Assembly: GCA_051648405.1 (NCBI GenBank)
Contig: JBOFFC010000159.1
Span: forward strand, 124,001-188,000
Source of the DNA: JBOFFC01 sp051648405
GTDB taxonomy: Bacteria; Planctomycetota; Planctomycetia; Pirellulales; Lacipirellulaceae
DNA length: 64,000 bases
Direction: 5' to 3'
The notes beneath the pieces were generated by a model. That model was not told the origin of the DNA, searched no databases, and saw only the letters and a program-made list of their open reading frames with translations. Positions within the stretch are counted from its first letter, which is position 1, and every line of letters starts with the position of its first letter. This document shows, piece after piece, positions 8,951 through 17,403 of this stretch. Position numbers and translations under genes: made by a program.

Positions 8951-9588
8951 GGGGCCCTCGATTCGTTGGCGCAGGCGGCCCCTGCCGTCACACGCGAGGC
9001 GCCCCCAGCCTCGATCGAGACCTCCAGGCCTCGCACTACGGTCGTGTTCACCGCCGGGTGGAGTTCGGCAGGGCCGTGAGCTGACCGCAGCGCTACGAAC
9101 GACCGCGTCACGCCCGCCGGGTTGGTAACCCCGACCCAGATCTGCTTGAGCCCTTGGTCGTCGCTGCGCGTCGCGATCGTGCCATCGGTCTCGCGTACGC
9201 GGTTCAAAAAGCGAACTCGAGTGCTGCGTGTCCAACCCGAGTAGCCCGGGATCGGCGTGCCGTCGCGAGCCACCGGCGGGGTTTCGTCGCGAACGTCGTA
9301 GTCGTCGACGTCGTCGAGAGTGAAGCGGTTCACGGTGGCCGACTCGGCGGAATCCATCCCCAAGGCAGTCCCCCCTTCAGGGTCGGCGTATTCGCGGGCC
9401 ATCACCTCGGCGATCATGTCGTCGGCCAGGTTCACGGCGTCGGTTGCGGTGGTCGCCATTTGGTGCGAGCGCGCCGCCCCGCCGAGCGTCTCAAGCGACG
9501 CAACCACAACGACCGCCACCAGCGCAGTCGAGACCGTCACCTCGACGAGGGTGTTGCCGCAATGAGGGCGTGCGAGGTTTCTGGCCAT
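8947..9588 (-). CDS. PilV/GspI-like minor pseudopilin
   Basis: A 213-residue protein with a class III signal: leader ending HCG, then NTLVEVTVSTALVAVVVVAS, with Glu5 present. After the helix (NLADDMIAEVMAREYADPEG) comes a segment matching the PilV/GspI pattern, and a beta-rich C-terminal domain (IWVGVTNPAGVTRSFVALRS). It lies 1 nt downstream of the PilW-like gene and overlaps the PilX/GspK-like gene by 4 nt. This arrangement (GspH, PilW/GspJ, PilV/GspI, PilX/GspK types) is the usual minor pseudopilin set that caps and initiates a pilus or pseudopilus. Confidence 0.8.
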   Translation of the reverse strand: MARNLARPHCGNTLVEVTVSTALVAVVVVASLETLGGAARSHQMATTATDAVNLADDMIAEVMAREYADPEGGTALGMDSAESATVNRFTLDDVDDYDVRDETPPVARDGTPIPGYSGWTRSTRVRFLNRVRETDGTIATRSDDQGLKQIWVGVTNPAGVTRSFVALRSAHGPAELHPAVNTTVVRGLEVSIEAGGASRVTAGAACANESRAP

Positions 9589-9589
9589 C

Positions 9590-10660
9590 TCAGTTCACCT
9601 TCGGCGCGACGACCACGGTCACCGTACGGAACGGTTGAGTCCCGGTGAGCGCAAACGCTGCCTGGCCGCAGTCCCCGGCGCGTCGCTGAACTTTCCACCC
9701 GCACCCACCGCTCGCTTGGCTGGCGGCGGCGTTCATCAGCACTTCGGTGTGCCCCGATAACCCCGTCACCCCCGGCGTCACGGAAGCTCCGTTGAATGCG
9801 CCGATCCGCACCACCAACGACTGGTCGATCGATGTCCCGGTCGCCGCGCATTCGGCCGCTGCTGATGCCCCGTTCGCCGTGGCGAACGTCGTGATCGGGT
9901 TGCCGCCGTCCTGGTTCGTGATGCGCATCACCCAGGCCACCGCGCGGTCGCTCCCCGACCAACTGAACGTGTGCGTGGCCGGCTCGGCGTTGGTCGCCAC
10001 CTTCCAGTACAACCCCAGTGTTACCGTGTTGTCCTCGGCATTCAGGTCGATCAGGGAGAAGCCCGCGGCGGCGACGAGGCTCCCGGTGCGGTTCCCGTTC
10101 ACGGCGATCGCCGCGAGCAGCAGGTCCCCCGCGGTAGTGCCTGTCGGTCGGTTGACCGAGACCGTGGTCCCCGCCGGGTCGCGCACCGTAACCCGGGTGT
10201 CCCGAACGATCGGCCACGGAACGTTCTTTGGGATCGTCACGTCGTCCGCGTTAGAGATACGCTCGTCGGTCGTGAGGGCGAGCGCGCGCACGTCCGGCGC
10301 GACAGCGATTGCCGCTCCGCCGTTGACGCTCCGTGTGAGCGGGTCACCTGCCGCCCCTCCCCAGGCGTAGCGGATGGTCTCGGGCTGGTCGTCGTCTGTC
10401 CGGTCGGGGACCTTCAACGTAAGCGCGGTAGCGGTCCGCTCGGTGTAGCAGAGCGCGTGCTGCGCGTCGGACAAGATCGCCGCCGCGGCGCGGTCGGCCG
10501 CCGTGCGTCGAGCCGACGCCCCGTTCCCGGGGTCGAGCGCCTTCGAAGAGACGTAGATCGCCGATGCGAGCCCCCCGACGAGCGCGGTCGAAGCGGCGCT
10601 CGCCATCAACAGCTCGACGAGCGTGTAGCCCCTTCGCGAGGTTCGCGTGCGGTTCATCAC
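9590..10660 (-). CDS. PilW/GspJ-like minor pilin with C-terminal adhesin-type beta-sandwich
   Basis: A 356-residue protein. Residues about 1-150 are a minor pilin: leader ending SRRG, then YTLVELLMASAASTALVGGL with Glu5, and the helix RAAAAILSDAQHALCY. Residues about 155-356 are a second module of about 200 residues (starting TRVTVRDPAGTTVSVNRPTG, then TAGDLLLAAIAVNG, and ending QPFRTVTVVVAPKVN). It resembles, from memory of the family pattern, a beta-sandwich domain common in secreted surface and phage-tail-like proteins (TxxGDLLVAxIAV...EPATHTFSW). The fusion would put this domain at the pilus tip. The start ATG at 10660 overlaps the stop of the upstream GspH-like gene by 4 nt; a second ATG follows immediately. 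Confidence 0.75.
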   Translation of the reverse strand: MMNRTRTSRRGYTLVELLMASAASTALVGGLASAIYVSSKALDPGNGASARRTAADRAAAAILSDAQHALCYTERTATALTLKVPDRTDDDQPETIRYAWGGAAGDPLTRSVNGGAAIAVAPDVRALALTTDERISNADDVTIPKNVPWPIVRDTRVTVRDPAGTTVSVNRPTGTTAGDLLLAAIAVNGNRTGSLVAAAGFSLIDLNAEDNTVTLGLYWKVATNAEPATHTFSWSGSDRAVAWVMRITNQDGGNPITTFATANGASAAAECAATGTSIDQSLVVRIGAFNGASVTPGVTGLSGHTEVLMNAAASQASGGCGWKVQRRAGDCGQAAFALTGTQPFRTVTVVVAPKVN

Positions 10661-11112
10661 GGCGACACCCCCACGTTTCCGGCCGCATCGACGCTCACGG
10701 TCCGCGAGAAGGTCCTCAGAGTGATCAGCACGGACCCGTCCGACGAGGGTTCACCGTAGTGGTCGAACGTGACCGAAGTGCTGCCGCCGAAGTCGGCCGA
10801 TGGCATCCCGGGGGAGAAACCGCCGCTCGTTAGCTCGACGCCCAGCGGCGTCCCCGGTCGTTCCAACTGGTCGAGCTCCGCCGAGCTATAAGACGGGGGC
10901 GAGGCGAGGAACGTGACCGTCACCGGGCTGCTCGACTGGATCGCCCGAGTCCGCGCCCGCCGCAGGTCGGCGGCCATCTGGCGGGCGAGCGTGTCGAGTG
11001 CCGTCCCGGCGAGGGCCGTCGTGAACTTGGGCGCCGCAACGCCCGCCAACACGCCGAGGATCATCACGACGATGAGCAGCTCGACGAGCGTGAAGGCGTG
11101 ACGGCGGACCAC
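10657..11112 (-). CDS. GspH/FimT-like minor pseudopilin
   Basis: A protein of about 151 residues when started at the GTG at 11112, giving the short leader VVRRHA and then FTLVELLIVVMILGVLAGVA with Glu5. An ATG at 11271 in the same frame would add 53 residues rich in Arg and Pro ahead of the signal. I judge that less likely because class III leaders are usually short. The mature part (LARQMAADLRRARTRAIQSS) fits GspH/FimT, in which this helix precedes a beta-rich domain (SVTFDHYGEPSSDGSVLITL). It is the first gene of the four-gene minor pilin operon, and its stop overlaps the next start. Confidence 0.8.
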   Translation of the reverse strand: MVRRHAFTLVELLIVVMILGVLAGVAAPKFTTALAGTALDTLARQMAADLRRARTRAIQSSSPVTVTFLASPPSYSSAELDQLERPGTPLGVELTSGGFSPGMPSADFGGSTSVTFDHYGEPSSDGSVLITLRTFSRTVSVDAAGNVGVSP

Positions 11113-11319
11113 GGCGACGGCGAACCCGGAGGGACGAAACGTGTCCCTCAAGAGTAGGTCGCGGGGGCGCCCCGAACGGGGCCGGTTGTAGCGGTCATGG
11201 CGGTTGCGCCACGGAGGCGACCCCCCGAGTACCCGCCCCAACCCGCAGAGGGCGGCGATCTGGCCCACCACCGTGCTCCTTCCGCCGACGGGTGGCGTGG
11301 CGTAAACTCGTGACGAAGA

Positions 11320-11392
11320 GGGGCTGTAGCTCAGTTGGGAGAGCGCCTGCTTTGCAAGCAGGATGTCGCAGGTTCGATTCCTGTCAGCTCCA
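11320..11392 (+). tRNA. tRNA-Ala (anticodon UGC)
   Basis: A 73-nt cloverleaf. The acceptor stem GGGGCTG pairs with CAGCTCC and includes the G3-U70 wobble pair that identifies alanine tRNAs, with discriminator A at 11392. The anticodon arm is CCTGC-TTTGCAA-GCAGG with anticodon TGC. The T arm is GCAGG-TTCGATT-CCTGT. The 3' CCA is not encoded. A TAAACT hexamer at 11303-11308 is a possible -10 element, but no convincing -35 is seen. Confidence 0.95.
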
Positions 11393-11487
11393 GTTGCTGC
11401 AAGCGGTTGGGGGGTAGGACCTTAGGCTCTCGTTTCCCGGAAGCGAGGGAGTTATCGCATCGCAGTCGTCACCCAGGGCCGCTGATC

Positions 11488-13440
11488 ATGCCTCGCCGCC
11501 AAGGCTACCGTGCCCGCAAGCTGCGGATCGAATCGCTCGAAGACAGGCGCTTGCTAGCCGGCGTGACGGTGGCCAACAACTTGGATGTCGTCAACGGCGT
11601 GACGACCTCGATCGCGGCGCTTGTGGCCACGCCCGGCGCCGATGGCATTTCGCTCCGCGAAGCGATCCTCGCGACAAACGCCACGGCGGGCTCTGACGAG
11701 ATCACCTTCGCGCCGTCGATGAGCGGCCAGACGATCACGCTCGGCGGGTCGGAGCTCGTGGTCACCGAAGCCCTCACGATCGACGCCGCCCCGCTGGGCG
11801 CCAACGTGACGATCAACGCCAACTTGCGGTCGCGGGTGTTCAGCATCACGGCTGCCACCGGCGACGTCACGCTCGCCGGGCTCAACCTGACCGGCGGCCG
11901 GACACCCGCAAGCAGCGGCGGTGGTGGGATTCGCTCGATCAGCAGCGGGCTGCTGACGCTCCGCGAGTGCGCCGTCACCAACAACGCTACCACGGGGGAC
12001 AGCGCCGATGGCGGGGGGATCAGCGCAAGCAACGTGACGCTCAACCAAAGCACTGTCAGCGGCAACTTTGCCGCCGGGCGGGTCGGGGACGGCGGCGGGA
12101 TTCGCGCTATCAACCTGACGCTCAATCAAAGCACCGTTAGCGGCAACAGCAGCGCGGGGCCCGAAGCCTGGGGTGGCGGAATTCGCGCCCGCAACGTGAC
12201 GCTCAACCAAAGCACCGTTAGCGGCAACAGCGTCGCCGGACAGCACTCCGCCGGCGGCGGGATCTACGCCGACGGCCCTGTGATGCTGAATCAGAGCACC
12301 GTCAGCGGCAACCGTGGGATCGGGTGGGGCGTTTGGGGGGGCGGCGGGATTTTTGCCTACGGTGCCGTAACGCTTGTCCAGAGCACCGTCAGCGACAACG
12401 TCTCGGGAGGTCGTGGCGGCGGGATACTTGCGAACGCCTATGTGATGTTGACCGAGAGCACCGTCAGCGGCAACCAAGCGTCCGGGACAGGCAATCAAGG
12501 GGGGGGCGTCTTCCATGACGGTGATTCTTTCTGGGGGTACTCGCTGTCGATCAGCGGCTCGATCCTGTCCGGAAACACAACCGGCGACAGCCCCGATGAC
12601 CTGAGGCGCGACCTCTTTACCCAATTGACGGTGGACTTCAGCCTGATCGGGACGGGCATCACGCCAACCGCCGGCGCAAACAACGTCGTCACCAACTCCC
12701 CCCTCTTGGGCCCGCTGGCCAACAACGGCGGCCCATCGCAAACGCACGCCCTGCTGGCCGGCAGCCCGGCGATCAACGCGGGAGACCCAGCGACCCTGTT
12801 CAACTCCACGCAGTCCGATCAGCGTGGGACGCCGTTCAGGCGGGTGTCCGGCGGCCGGATCGACATCGGTGCGCTCGAGCTGCAGGCCGTCACGCCGATT
12901 CTGCCGGGGGACTACAACTTCGACGGCGCCGTCAACGCCGCCGACTATACCGTCTACCGAGACACGTTGGGCCAAACGCTCGGCTCGTTCGCCGGCGCCG
13001 ACGGCAGCGGCGACGGGCTTGTGAACGCCGCGGACTACGACGTGTGGGTCGCCAACTACGGACGCACAACACCGCAACCGGCCACTACCGAAGCCGCGAT
13101 CGTCGGCTGGTTGGAGGACCAGTCGCAGGCGCTGCTGTCCGAGTCGCTCGCAGAGTCCCTGGACGAGGGCTTCGCGCAGTTCTTCGTTGCGCCGAACAGC
13201 CCAGCTGGCGCCGAGAGCAGGGCAGCGGGCAGCGAGTCGGCCCCTGTGCCTAGGGAAGACGATCTGCTGCTGCTCTACGCCGACCTCGACGGCGCCGAGG
13301 CGCTCCGGGGGCTCGCGCCACCCGGCTCGGAGTACGAAGAGCGGCTCGACCGCGCGGCCGTTGGCGAGCCGCCGGCGTTAGCCGTCGGAGTCGTTGCGCC
13401 TCGGTTGAGTCTGGCGCACCGCGATCACTCCCGGGGCTGA
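11488..13440 (+). CDS. Secreted beta-helix protein with choice-of-anchor Q-type region and dockerin type I
   Basis: A 650-residue protein starting at ATG 11488; the frame is open further back into the tRNA but that part is not coding. The N-terminus carries the planctomycete export-type motif RKLRIESLEDRRLLAG. A GISLREAILATNATAG segment begins a parallel beta-helix region with six near-identical turns of the type VTLNQSTVSGN. Then comes NNGGPSQTHALLAGSPAINA and IDIGALELQ, typical of choice-of-anchor Q proteins. A dockerin type I pair of calcium-binding repeats (DYNFDGAVNAADYTVYRD, then ADGSGDGLVNAADYDVW) lies at about 472-530. A tail of about 120 acidic residues follows. It is expected to be secreted and surface-associated. 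Its function is unknown. Confidence 0.8.
   Translation: MPRRQGYRARKLRIESLEDRRLLAGVTVANNLDVVNGVTTSIAALVATPGADGISLREAILATNATAGSDEITFAPSMSGQTITLGGSELVVTEALTIDAAPLGANVTINANLRSRVFSITAATGDVTLAGLNLTGGRTPASSGGGGIRSISSGLLTLRECAVTNNATTGDSADGGGISASNVTLNQSTVSGNFAAGRVGDGGGIRAINLTLNQSTVSGNSSAGPEAWGGGIRARNVTLNQSTVSGNSVAGQHSAGGGIYADGPVMLNQSTVSGNRGIGWGVWGGGGIFAYGAVTLVQSTVSDNVSGGRGGGILANAYVMLTESTVSGNQASGTGNQGGGVFHDGDSFWGYSLSISGSILSGNTTGDSPDDLRRDLFTQLTVDFSLIGTGITPTAGANNVVTNSPLLGPLANNGGPSQTHALLAGSPAINAGDPATLFNSTQSDQRGTPFRRVSGGRIDIGALELQAVTPILPGDYNFDGAVNAADYTVYRDTLGQTLGSFAGADGSGDGLVNAADYDVWVANYGRTTPQPATTEAAIVGWLEDQSQALLSESLAESLDEGFAQFFVAPNSPAGAESRAAGSESAPVPREDDLLLLYADLDGAEALRGLAPPGSEYEERLDRAAVGEPPALAVGVVAPRLSLAHRDHSRG
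12034..12474 (+). repeat. Intragenic tandem beta-helix repeats
   Basis: Inside the dockerin protein, a unit of about 80-90 nt recurs near 12035, 12115, 12197, 12285, 12370 and 12445. Each unit contains a close variant of CAAAGCACCGTCAGCGGCAA. At protein level these are turns of VTLNQSTVSGN type separated by Gly-rich segments. The DNA identity between units is higher than needed for the protein pattern, suggesting recent internal duplication. Confidence 0.7.
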
Positions 13441-13534
13441 CGCCACCCGGCTCGCCTTTGCGCGTCCACTGCGTCGTAACGCCTCTGCGGGCGCTTCTGC
13501 TCGCAGCCCCTAGCGCTGGCTGGCCTCTACCCGT

Positions 13535-15931
13535 TTACCGCTGCGCGACGCGCTTCGCGTCGCTACGCAGCGACCGGTCGAGGTCGAAGCGGTCGAGGTT
13601 CATGACCTTTGTCCAGGCGGCGACGAAGTCATCGACGAACTTCTCCTCGGCGTCGTCGCAGGCGTAGGCCTCGGCGATCGCGCGGAGCTGCGAGTTCGAG
13701 CCGAACACCAGATCGACCGACGTCGCGGTCCACTTGACCTGGCCGGTCTCGCGGTCGGTCCCTTCGAAGAAGTGCTCGCACTTGGGGGACTTCCGCCACT
13801 CGGTCCCCATGTCGAGCAGGTTCACGAAGTAGTCGTTGGAGAGCGTCTCGGGGCGGTCGGTGAAGACCCCCATCGGCGAGCCGCCGGCGTTCGCGTCGAG
13901 GGCCCGCATGCCGCCGACGAGGACCGTCATCTCCGGCGCGCTGAGCGTCAGCAACTGCGCGCGATCGACGAGCATTTCCTCAGCGGGGCGGTCGAGCTCG
14001 GCGCCGACGAAGTTGCGGAAGCCGTCGGCCTTCGGCTCGAGCGCCGCGAACGACGCGACGTCGGTCTGCTGCTGCGTGGCGTCGGTGCGCCCGGGGGTGA
14101 AGGGGACCTGGACCTCGTGCCCGCCGGCCTTGGCGGCCGCTTCGACCGCCGCGCAGCCACCCAGGACGATCAGGTCGGCGAGCGAGACCTTCTTGCCGCC
14201 CGTCTGCGAGGCGTTGAACTCGGCTCGGACCTTTTCGAGCTGCCGCAGGACCTTCGCCAGCGCGGCCGGGTCGTTGACTCCCCAGTCCTTCTGCGGCGCG
14301 AGGCGGACCCGCGCGCCGTTCGCGCCGCCGCGGTGGTCGCTGCCGCGGTACGTCGCCGCCGAAGCCCACGCGGTCGAGACGAGCTCCGACACGGAAAGGC
14401 CCGACGCCAGCACCCGCTTCTTAAGGTCGGCGATCTCTGCGTCGCCGACGAGCGCGTGATCGACCGCGGGGACCGGGTCCTGCCACGCCTGCGGCGCGGG
14501 AACCAGCTTGCCGAGGCACCGCGCGTAGGGGCCCATGTCGCGGTGCGTCAGCTTGTACCACGCCTTGGCGAACGCGCCGGCGAACTCGTCCGGGTTCTCG
14601 TGGAACCGCTTCGAGATCGGCGCGTAGGCCGGGTCCATCTTCAGCGCGACGTCGGTCGTGAACATCATCGGGGCGTGCGACTTGTCCGCGACGTGCGCGT
14701 CGGGGACGGTCCCCTTCGCCGCGCCGTCGGCCGGCGCCCACTGCCACGCCCCCCCGGGGCCCTTCTCAAGTTCCCACTCGAAGTTGAACAAGTTGTCGAA
14801 GTAGCCGTTCGACCACTCGGTCGGCGTCGAGCTCCACGCCCCCTCGAGGCCGCTGGTGATCGTGTCGGCGCCGGCGCCCGTGCCGTGCGTGTTCTTCCAG
14901 CCGAGGCCCTGCTGCTCGATCGGGGCCGCTTCGGGCTCGCGGCCGACGTTGCCCTGGGGGCTCGTCGCGCCGTGAGCCTTTCCGAACGTGTGGCCCCCGG
15001 CGATCAGCGCGACGGTCTCCTCGTCGTTCATCGCCATGCGGGCGAACGTCTCGCGGATGTCGCGCGCCGCGGCGAGCGGGTCCGGCTTGCCGTTGGGCCC
15101 TTCGGGGTTCACGTAGATGAGCCCCATCTGGACGGCGCCAAGGGGGTTGGCGAGCACCCGGTCCCCCGTGTAACGCTTGTCGCCGAGCCACTCGCTCTCG
15201 GGGCCCCAGTAGACGTCCTCCTCCGGCGCCCACACGTCCTCGCGCCCGCCGGCGAAGCCGAGCGTCTTGAAGCCCATCGACTCGAGCGCGCAGTTGCCGG
15301 TGAAGACCATCAGGTCGGCCCACGAAAGCGAGCGCCCGTACTTCTGCTTGATCGGCCACAGCAGGCGCCGCGCCTTGTCGAGGTTGGCGTTGTCGGGCCA
15401 ACTGTTGAGCGGGGCGAAGCGCAGCGTCCCCGCCCCGGCGCCGCCGCGCCCGTCCGCGACGCGGTACGTCCCCGCGCTGTGCCACGCCATGCGGATGAAA
15501 AGCGGGCCGTAGTGGCCGTAGTCGGCCGGCCACCAATCCTGCGACGTCGTCATCAGCGCGTCGATGTCACCCTTCAGCTCCTCGAGATCGACCTTCTTGA
15601 ATTCGTCGGCGTAGCGGAAGTCCTCCCCCATCGGGTTCCCCGCGGGCGAGTTCTGGTGAAGCAACTGCAAGTTCAGTTGCTCCGGCCACCAATCACCGTT
15701 CGAGTACCCGCCGGCCACGGTGGCCCGGTTGGGCTCGACACCGGCCATCACCGGGCACTTGATCACCGGCGACTTGGCGAGCGACTCGGCCTTGCCAGGC
15801 TCCCCGACCGAAGCCGTGGCCGTCGCGGCGTAGAGGTCACCGGTCGGCTGGGGAGCAACCTCGGTGGGGGGGGCCGCGGCGGCGCTCCGGGCGAGCAGCG
15901 CGGAAATCAGCACCAAAGATCGCACCGACAT
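13535..15931 (-). CDS. katG: Catalase-peroxidase KatG with predicted signal peptide
   Basis: A 798-residue bifunctional heme catalase-peroxidase that removes hydrogen peroxide. The distal triad is R147, W150, H151 (FIRMAWHSAGTYR) and the proximal heme ligand is H314 (GGHTFGKAH). The Trp150-Tyr273-Met299 covalent adduct residues are all present (YVNPEGPNG; FARMAMND). Length and two-domain architecture match KatG plus an N-terminal extension. The first 20 residues (MSVRSLVLISALLARSAAAA) look like a signal peptide, unlike cytoplasmic KatG, implying periplasmic action as in the exported KatG subgroup. ATG 15931 is preceded by a strong AAGGAG at the right spacing. The reading frame is open upstream into an RHS fragment, but that is judged accidental. 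Confidence 0.95.
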   Translation of the reverse strand: MSVRSLVLISALLARSAAAAPPTEVAPQPTGDLYAATATASVGEPGKAESLAKSPVIKCPVMAGVEPNRATVAGGYSNGDWWPEQLNLQLLHQNSPAGNPMGEDFRYADEFKKVDLEELKGDIDALMTTSQDWWPADYGHYGPLFIRMAWHSAGTYRVADGRGGAGAGTLRFAPLNSWPDNANLDKARRLLWPIKQKYGRSLSWADLMVFTGNCALESMGFKTLGFAGGREDVWAPEEDVYWGPESEWLGDKRYTGDRVLANPLGAVQMGLIYVNPEGPNGKPDPLAAARDIRETFARMAMNDEETVALIAGGHTFGKAHGATSPQGNVGREPEAAPIEQQGLGWKNTHGTGAGADTITSGLEGAWSSTPTEWSNGYFDNLFNFEWELEKGPGGAWQWAPADGAAKGTVPDAHVADKSHAPMMFTTDVALKMDPAYAPISKRFHENPDEFAGAFAKAWYKLTHRDMGPYARCLGKLVPAPQAWQDPVPAVDHALVGDAEIADLKKRVLASGLSVSELVSTAWASAATYRGSDHRGGANGARVRLAPQKDWGVNDPAALAKVLRQLEKVRAEFNASQTGGKKVSLADLIVLGGCAAVEAAAKAGGHEVQVPFTPGRTDATQQQTDVASFAALEPKADGFRNFVGAELDRPAEEMLVDRAQLLTLSAPEMTVLVGGMRALDANAGGSPMGVFTDRPETLSNDYFVNLLDMGTEWRKSPKCEHFFEGTDRETGQVKWTATSVDLVFGSNSQLRAIAEAYACDDAEEKFVDDFVAAWTKVMNLDRFDLDRSLRSDAKRVAQR

Positions 15932-16075
15932 CGCGGGACTCCTTCGAAAAGAGCGTGATCGACAAGGGACCGGCGGCGTCGCGCGAGGCCCTGAGGTGAT
16001 TATGCCGCGCGGGGTCGAAGTGGCCAATGCACCGGGCGCCCCGCGCCGAACGAAGTCGGCTTCAGGACCACGAAA

Positions 16076-16740
16076 CCCCATAGGGTCGGCGAAGCCGACC
16101 GCGTCGTTCGCCGCGTAGCGGTAGAGGTGCGCGTCTTCTTGCGCCGGGTCCTCGCTCAGGAACCGCTCCAAGGCCGGGTCGTACCAGCGGGCCCGGTTGT
16201 AGGAGAGCCCCAGCTCGTCCACAAACTCACGCCCCGCGAACGCCGCGTCCACCGCACGAAGGTCCGGCGTCGCAAGCGCCGCCCCCGCCGAGTTCAGCAC
16301 GCGCAGGATCACCCCGTGCTCGTCGTACTCCAGGTGGTTCTCGAGCGCCCCCGTCGAGCCCGACACCACCTCCCGCACCGAACCCAGACGGTCCGTCATC
16401 GCCCAGTGCAGACCCGGCTGCGAGGCCCCCCCGCGGCAAACGCCTCGTCCAGAAGCAAGGCGTCGACCCCCGCCCCGTGCAGGAAGCGGTGCGACACCAC
16501 ATAGTTCTGGTTCATCTGCAGCGTGCGGTCGAAACCCTGGTAGCCGTAACGCTCCAGCGTGCCCGGGGTCTGCGTCGCCCCCACCAGCACCTGCTTACGG
16601 ATCAGACGGTCCTCGGCGTCGTAGCCCAGCCGCACCGTCTCCGTCAGCGGTCCCCCCTGCGACGAGTACTCCCGAACCTCCGTCAGACGGTTGCGGTGGT
16701 CCCAGACGTTCTCCCAACGCGGCGCCGCCGAGACCGTCGA
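16076..16740 (-). pseudogene. RHS-repeat core fragment (frameshifted, no 5' end)
   Basis: In one frame (about 16740 down to 16427) the sequence reads WENVWDHRNRLTEVREY, GYDAEDRLIRK, then ERYGYQGFDRTLQMNQNYVV and SHRFLHGAGVD. In the next frame it reads LHWAMTDRLGSVREVVSG, YNRARWYDPALERFLSEDP and YRYAANDAVGFADPMG. Together these are the C-terminal core of an RHS-repeat protein, with the conserved GxxxxYRARWYDP and DP-G end motifs. The shift falls at a run of seven C at 16426-16432, so a single base separates the halves: either real decay or a homopolymer error. The 5' boundary is abrupt, a few nt from the stop of the neighbouring immunity-like gene. No stop occurs before KatG in the second frame. 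There is no complete RHS gene in the window. Confidence 0.8.
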
Positions 16741-16746
16741 TCGAAA

Positions 16747-17403
16747 TCATCCAAGCAGGGCATCTACGTAGTGAAACACGCTTGCACATTGCCGCCGCGA
16801 GCCCGCCATTCCAAGCCGCGATTCGAGAAGCTCCCTTGCTTTAGATGGCATGCCCAGAACTGTATACGCAGCAACAATGAACAGAACGAAGCGGCGATCT
16901 TGTGGCAATCGCTCGTCGCCGGCTTCGAAGCTTTTGACGAGAGACGCTACTGTTCGGTGACTCTCAAGAAACGCGACGCTCCATCGCTGCACATACTCTC
17001 GAAGGCGCGCAACGGAATCAACTGCTGTAACGTCGTCGTAAACGTACCAGTCGTTCGCAACCGACCTGACACGACTTGGCGCTGCGTTTTGAACCATCTG
17101 GAAGAACGTTGGTTCTACACTACCGACCAAGCTGAGATCGCCGGAAAGCATTTCTGTTACAGCAATGTTCAGCACTGGAAGATTCACCCTCAATTGCGGC
17201 ACCAAACAGGCGATGGCCCCAGGTTTGTAGGCAGGATTGAAGTCAAACAGCATCTCCAATGACTGTGTCCCCTCGGCGGTGTAGCGAAAGTAAGACAATG
17301 CCCGCTCGCGACGCGAAAATCCGTATCCCAGCAGAAATGCGTCCATTTCCTGCGCTGCACAGTGAGTCAGCAGTGCGGTGATATCCTTGCGCGTGAACGT
17401 CAT
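16747..17403 (-). CDS. Putative immunity protein of the displaced RHS toxin tip
   Basis: A 218-residue protein with no signal peptide and no domain I recognise. It starts with ATG at 17403 overlapping the stop of the toxin-tip frame by 3 nt, the tight coupling typical of polymorphic toxin-immunity pairs. Visible features are acidic and hydrophobic patches (MLFDFNPAYKPGAIACLVPQ; FFQMVQNAAPSRVRSVANDW) and a helical C-terminus (RRFVLFIVAAYTVLG). Base composition is visibly lower in GC than the flanking genes, with more AT-ending codons, which fits lateral transfer. The immunity role is inferred from position and size only. No direct evidence is visible in the protein itself. Confidence 0.55.
   Translation of the reverse strand: MTFTRKDITALLTHCAAQEMDAFLLGYGFSRRERALSYFRYTAEGTQSLEMLFDFNPAYKPGAIACLVPQLRVNLPVLNIAVTEMLSGDLSLVGSVEPTFFQMVQNAAPSRVRSVANDWYVYDDVTAVDSVARLREYVQRWSVAFLESHRTVASLVKSFEAGDERLPQDRRFVLFIVAAYTVLGMPSKARELLESRLGMAGSRRQCASVFHYVDALLG

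Noticed and set aside
10657..11271. Longer 204-residue form of the GspH-like pilin starting at 11271
   Set aside because: It would put 53 basic, unpatterned residues in front of the pilin signal; the GTG at 11112 gives a normal short leader.
12034..12474. Regular repeats considered as a CRISPR array
   Set aside because: The repeats are in frame within a coding gene, encode beta-helix turns, have no unique spacers of constant length and no cas genes are near.
13772..15958. A 728-codon plus-strand frame opposite katG
   Set aside because: Low-complexity Arg/Val/Ala sequence without motifs; KatG on the other strand has all catalytic residues.
13535..16399. A single 954-residue RHS-KatG fusion protein
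   Set aside because: KatG has its own strong ribosome-binding site and signal peptide, and the RHS part is a fragment with a frameshift; the open connection is probably chance.
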